From an uncultured Porphyromonadaceae bacterium (GTDB taxonomy: Bacteria > Bacteroidota > Bacteroidia > Bacteroidales > Muribaculaceae), in NCBI GenBank assembly GCA_905198125.1, contig CAJKBH010000060.1:1-8788 (forward strand): a stretch of DNA of 8,788 nucleotides, read 5' to 3'. The notes below the pieces were generated by a model that saw only the letters and a program-made list of their open reading frames with translations, did no database searches and was not told the origin of the DNA. A program made the position numbers and the translations under genes. Positions 5,972 to 8,788 of this stretch are shown here, piece by piece. Positions within the stretch are counted from its first letter, which is position 1. Each line of letters opens with the position of its first letter.

Positions 5972-8263
5972 TCAATATTTTACTGTTTTCAGCGTGCTTT
6001 TGTCTATTCTCGATGTAGAGAGTGCCGGTTTAACGGTCGGAATTTCAGCACCCTTACGCACCATGATTATGCAATCCAGCTCTCCATCTGGAGTCAGCGT
6101 ATGCCAGCCCGGCGTGTACGTTTCTCCGGACTGATAGTTCACCCATTCCTGACCTGCCGGCAGGTAGACGCTGCGTTTTTTGGTCTGCGTAAGCAACGGC
6201 GCCACCAGAAAATCCTTGCCGAACATATACTCGTCTTCAATCTGCCACACTCCCGGATCCTCGGGAAACTCCACCTGCAAGGCGCGGAACATCGGCCATC
6301 CGTTGGACGCGCACTCCTCGGCCTCTTTCACAATGTATGGCATCAGCGAATACTTCATTTCGGCGCATTTGCGAAAATAATAGGTAAATTCCATGTTATA
6401 AAGCCACGGTTCTGTAGGAGGAGCACCGTGGGCGCGTGTATGCGAGGTCAGGAAGCCCATGGGCAGCCAGCGGCGATACAATTCTTCGGGTGTCGATGTC
6501 ACGAAGCCGCCCATATCGTGGCTCCAGAAACTGAAGCCGCTCATACCGAGAGACAGACCTGCATGAAGAGTGCCCAACATACCGGTATTGGTGCTCGCGG
6601 CGTCTCCGCCCCAATGCAACGGATACCGTTGCGAACCGCTCCAGGCGGAGCGCGCCCAGATTATGTTATCGTCTTTTACCTTCTTTGTAATGTCTGCCAC
6701 AGCCTTATTGTAGCGCACGGGATACAGGTTATGCTCATACAGTCCGCTGCGGCCGTTGGCATAGATGCCATCCAGAGGAGCTGCCTCGCCGAAATCAACC
6801 TTGATCGCGCCTACACCCATCTCAAGCAGTTTCCCAAGCTGATCCTGATACCATTTCACCGTCTTTGGATTGGTGAAGTCAAGCACGGCATCCTCGTATG
6901 GCAGCGTACCGCGACCGTTGCGTACGGCCATGCCCTCGTCTACAAGAGTCTTGAAATACTTATTTCCCGGCACAAAGTATGGCAATTGCCACAAACAGAT
7001 CTTGAAGCCATCCTTGTCAAGATCCTTTATCATTTTGGCAGGATCCTTGAATCGAGCCGGCGAGAATTCATAATCGCATTGCCAATCCACGTCAAACCAT
7101 CCTGTATCGAAATGTATCACGTCTGCAGGTATCCTGTTTGCACGCAATTGCTTGGCCACTTCGCGACCTTCATCTTCAGTGAAATAACTGATGCGACTCA
7201 TCCATGTGCCGAACGACCACAGCGGCGGCATTTCGGGACGCCCTGACAAGGCCGTGTATTCGCTCAGTATCTCCTTCGGCGTGCCCCAGAACAGGAACAT
7301 ATCCAGATCCTCGTCTTTCATGAACAGTTTGTTGGCACCGATGTAACTCTGGCCGACGTCAACTGTCAGCGGAGCCGCTGTATGGATGAATGCCCCGTAT
7401 CCGAGATTGCTGAAAAAGAATGGTATCGGCTTATACATGTCCGGAGATTCCGGCCCCTGCGGATCAGTGACGAACAGATTCAGCTTCTGTCCCACCTTAT
7501 TAAGTGGACCCGGAGCTTCGCCGAAACCGAATATCCGTTCCGTCGGCTGGATGGAGAAGACAGGATTTATGGATCGCGAATTATCCGATCCTCGCTTTAT
7601 GAAACTGAACGGAGGCACCTTGATCTGTGTGGAGTCGTTATCGCTCCATACACGGCTGCGTGTAAGCTCATTACCCTCCTTGTCATACATTATCAATCTC
7701 CAGGGATCTGCCTTTATTACAAGCTTGCCATAAGCGGAACTATACACTATGTCTTTTCCCACCTTAGTCACTTTCCAGTCCTTGGCATTTACAGCCACCG
7801 GGCCTGCAAGCATAGGCGAAAGGCTGTCCGGCCACTCAGGAGTTACCGACGAGGTATGCATACGGAAACGTAATGTACGTGCATTTACCGGCTCGATGCT
7901 GAACCCCAATTCCGGATCCTGGGGATATGCTGTATTCGGAAAATCAAGACTTTTCAGAGGTTGATGCAGATACGTGTTTGCATTGAATGCCTGACGAGGC
8001 ATTAACTGCTGGCGCTTCCATACCACAGTTCCCCTACCGGTTTTAGTATCAAACGACGTCAACGAATCGACAAAGAAATACGTATTTGTAAAGTCTGAGA
8101 AATCTCGGCTCACATCAACAGACTGATCAAGCAGATAAGCATTACCACCATTTGTCCTTGTATCGGCCATTATAGTCTGAATTGGCAGCATCATTGCCGC
8201 CGCAGCGGCCATTGCCAGCGTCCTGATAGTTCTTGTGTATTTCATTGTCTTGTCGTTTTTCAT
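5972..8263 (-). CDS. Exported GH31 glycoside hydrolase, YicI-type alpha-xylosidase
   Basis: The 763-residue protein has a signal peptide (residues 1-33, ending QTIMA), so it acts in the periplasm or outside the cell. An N-terminal galactose-mutarotase-like beta domain (about 40-335) includes IFGFGEAPGPLNKVGQ. The catalytic (beta/alpha)8 barrel spans about 345-660, followed by beta domains with FLVAPLL and VYLPAG. The nucleophile is Asp490 in IKVDFGE, and the acid/base is Asp554 in HWGGD after WARSAWSGSQRYP. These, with VIHFDTGWF and SFWSHDMGGF, resemble YicI alpha-xylosidase more than alpha-glucosidases. The likely substrate is alpha-1,6-linked xylose, as in xyloglucan fragments, though specificity is an inference. 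A second ATG at 8245 (MKYTRTIRTL) gives a more usual signal peptide and may be the real start. There are no SusC/SusD genes next to it, so it is not in a visible polysaccharide utilisation locus. Confidence 0.92.
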   Translation of the reverse strand: MKNDKTMKYTRTIRTLAMAAAAAMMLPIQTIMADTRTNGGNAYLLDQSVDVSRDFSDFTNTYFFVDSLTSFDTKTGRGTVVWKRQQLMPRQAFNANTYLHQPLKSLDFPNTAYPQDPELGFSIEPVNARTLRFRMHTSSVTPEWPDSLSPMLAGPVAVNAKDWKVTKVGKDIVYSSAYGKLVIKADPWRLIMYDKEGNELTRSRVWSDNDSTQIKVPPFSFIKRGSDNSRSINPVFSIQPTERIFGFGEAPGPLNKVGQKLNLFVTDPQGPESPDMYKPIPFFFSNLGYGAFIHTAAPLTVDVGQSYIGANKLFMKDEDLDMFLFWGTPKEILSEYTALSGRPEMPPLWSFGTWMSRISYFTEDEGREVAKQLRANRIPADVIHFDTGWFDVDWQCDYEFSPARFKDPAKMIKDLDKDGFKICLWQLPYFVPGNKYFKTLVDEGMAVRNGRGTLPYEDAVLDFTNPKTVKWYQDQLGKLLEMGVGAIKVDFGEAAPLDGIYANGRSGLYEHNLYPVRYNKAVADITKKVKDDNIIWARSAWSGSQRYPLHWGGDAASTNTGMLGTLHAGLSLGMSGFSFWSHDMGGFVTSTPEELYRRWLPMGFLTSHTRAHGAPPTEPWLYNMEFTYYFRKCAEMKYSLMPYIVKEAEECASNGWPMFRALQVEFPEDPGVWQIEDEYMFGKDFLVAPLLTQTKKRSVYLPAGQEWVNYQSGETYTPGWHTLTPDGELDCIIMVRKGAEIPTVKPALSTSRIDKSTLKTVKY

Positions 8264-8311
8264 TGGGCAATAACCGTAAAGGCTTACCGGCAGAATGATA
8301 TTGATAATTCA

Positions 8312-8319
8312 CAAAGTTA
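8312..8319 (-). promoter_or_regulatory. Possible -7 element of the GH31 gene
   Basis: TAACTTTG on the minus strand matches the -7 consensus TAnnTTTG and lies 48 bases before the ATG at 8263. No TTTG is found 19-21 bases upstream, so only half of the promoter signature is present. Confidence 0.4.
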
Positions 8320-8396
8320 ACACTTTATCTCTCTTATCCGCATATTTTAATATTTTTTAATATTACAGCGTATTATAGCGAAATGGATTATTCGTA

Positions 8397-8430
8397 GCGA
8401 CGCCCAATGGCGCGTCCTCCGCGGGCGCCA
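8397..8430. repeat. GC-rich inverted-repeat segment
   Basis: In an otherwise AT-rich upstream region, this block is almost entirely G and C. TGGCGC (8408-8413) pairs with GCGCCA (8425-8430), and GACGCC near its start can pair imperfectly with GGCGCGTC. It abuts the left arm of the 31-bp inverted repeat, so both may belong to one composite element. Confidence 0.5.
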
Positions 8431-8431
8431 A

Positions 8432-8583
8432 AATTTAGACAGGAGAACAGTAGAACAGGAGCCGCGCGACTGGGATGACGACGTCCACGTCGTCAATTTG
8501 TCTCTGCATCGATGCGGCGGCCGGTGTGGACACCGTCCCTCCAGTACCGGCTGCTCCTGGTCTACTGTTCTCCTGTCTAAATT
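8432..8583. repeat. 152-bp element bounded by 31-bp inverted repeats
   Basis: The left arm (8432-8462) and right arm (8553-8583) are reverse complements at 30 of 31 bases; the arms start AATTTAGACAGGAG. The 90-bp centre holds further symmetric parts: TGACGACGT and ACGTCGTCA with a 2-base gap (8476-8495), the palindrome GCATCGATGC (8506-8515), and CGGTGT and ACACCG with a 2-base gap (8522-8535). There is no open frame of note. It could be a miniature inverted-repeat transposable element, a REP-like element, or an invertible segment. The bases at each end (AA on both sides) are too few to call a target-site duplication. Confidence 0.75.
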
Positions 8584-8643
8584 AATATTTCCCTGTCTAA
8601 ATTTCTGTCCAGTCTACATTTCTGCTCTCCTGTCTAAATTTCT
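8570..8643. repeat. Four direct copies of a CCTGTCTAAATTT motif
   Basis: Copies lie at 8570-8583, 8591-8606, 8609-8623 (diverged, CAGTCTACATTT) and 8627-8643. Steps between matching bases are 20, 17 and 20. The first is part of the right arm of the inverted repeat, and a fifth copy in reverse orientation is in the left arm. They may be repeated binding sites or decayed ends of repeated insertions. Confidence 0.65.
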
Positions 8644-8648
8644 CACGT

Positions 8649-8661
8649 GGCTCATAGAGCC
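8649..8661. repeat. Short hairpin in the rRNA trailer side
   Basis: GGCTC (8649-8653) and GAGCC (8657-8661) enclose a 3-base loop. The stem has only five pairs and no T tract, so the role is unclear. Confidence 0.3.
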
Positions 8662-8672
8662 TTCGTCTCAAT

Positions 8673-8712
8673 ACAAAAGACCGTGCCTTTGGACAAAAGG
8701 CCGTATCTTTAG
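8673..8712. repeat. Tandem 20-bp repeat beyond the rRNA terminator
   Basis: Units 8673-8692 and 8693-8712 agree at 16 of 20 bases, sharing ACAAAAG, CCGT and CTTT. They lie just downstream of the rRNA operon terminator in the direction of transcription. Function is unknown. Confidence 0.55.
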
Positions 8713-8725
8713 GCTCCTTGGACAC

Positions 8726-8754
8726 AAAAAAAGGGACTCATTGCTGAGTCCCTT
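8726..8754 (-). terminator. Rho-independent terminator of the rRNA operon
   Basis: A perfect 10-bp stem, AAGGGACTCA (8731-8740) and TGAGTCCCTT (8745-8754), has the 4-base loop TTGC. On the minus strand it leads into seven T residues (complement of the A run at 8726-8732). It lies 10 bases after the end of the 5S rRNA, as expected for the end of an rrn operon. Confidence 0.93.
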
Positions 8755-8763
8755 CCTTTCAAA

Positions 8764-8788
8764 GTGGCGATTACCTACTCTTCCGCTT
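8764..8788 (-). rRNA. rrf: 5S ribosomal RNA, 3' end (partial)
   Basis: The complement of the last 25 bases reads GCGGAAGAGTAGGTAATCGC followed by CAC. This corresponds to the conserved 3' part of bacterial 5S rRNA (compare GCGAGAGTAGGGAACTGCCA in E. coli). The rest of the gene lies outside the window. The position right before a strong intrinsic terminator supports the call. The exact 3' end may differ by a few bases. Confidence 0.88.

Noticed and set aside
6101..7246. A 381-codon open frame on the plus strand opposite the GH31 gene
   Set aside because: It is entirely antisense to a gene with conserved catalytic motifs. Its translation is rich in His, Arg and Cys and matches no family I know; this is expected from the mirrored codon pattern.
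8432..8583. Possible integron attC site
   Set aside because: Size and symmetry are suggestive, but the GTTRRRY and RYYYAAC end boxes are absent, and there is no integrase or gene-cassette array.
8432..8583. Possible phase-variable promoter of the Mpi type
   Set aside because: Inversion cannot be excluded, but the 90-bp centre has no full TAnnTTTG element, so it would not switch an outward promoter of the known kind.
8570..8643. Possible CRISPR array
   Set aside because: Repeat cores are only about 13 bases, steps are 17-20 bases, spacers are too short, and no cas genes are nearby.

Overview
The window reads as chromosomal DNA of a Bacteroidales bacterium, possibly near Muribaculaceae or Prevotella. 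The reasons are two clear Bacteroidetes-type promoters (TTTG, 20 bp, TAnnTTTG), general lack of Shine-Dalgarno sites before the genes, a DUF4290 gene fused by ATGA overlap to murA, a MurA with the Asp variant at the fosfomycin cysteine, and a secreted protein with Bacteroidales-style modules. All genes I can support lie on the minus strand. The family level is an inference.

Reading in the direction of transcription (high to low coordinates): the window opens with the last bases of a 5S rRNA (8764-8788) and its intrinsic terminator (8726-8754), so an rRNA operon ends here. A 460-base gene-free stretch follows (8264-8725). It is packed with structure: a 20-bp tandem repeat, a series of CCTGTCTAAATTT repeats, a 152-bp element bounded by 31-bp inverted repeats with GC-rich hairpins inside, and another GC-rich inverted repeat. 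Next is an exported GH31 enzyme of the YicI alpha-xylosidase type (5972-8263).

A compact housekeeping operon follows: DUF4290 protein (5337-5927), murA (4027-5340), rimM (3425-3961), a small acidic conserved-looking protein (3100-3432) and an OmpA-domain periplasmic protein (2436-3128). Four of the five genes overlap a neighbour. The operon joins peptidoglycan precursor synthesis, 30S ribosome maturation and a peptidoglycan-anchoring protein. Its promoter lies so close to the DUF4290 start that the mRNA may be leaderless.

Beyond it is a secreted multi-domain protein gene (1018-2356) split by a single-base frameshift. Last comes an exported NlpC/P60 cell-wall peptidase (111-725) with its own promoter, a structured 5' leader and an intrinsic terminator (19-55).

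I see no CRISPR array, transposase, tRNA or defence system. The most unexplained part is the repeat-rich 8397-8712 region.
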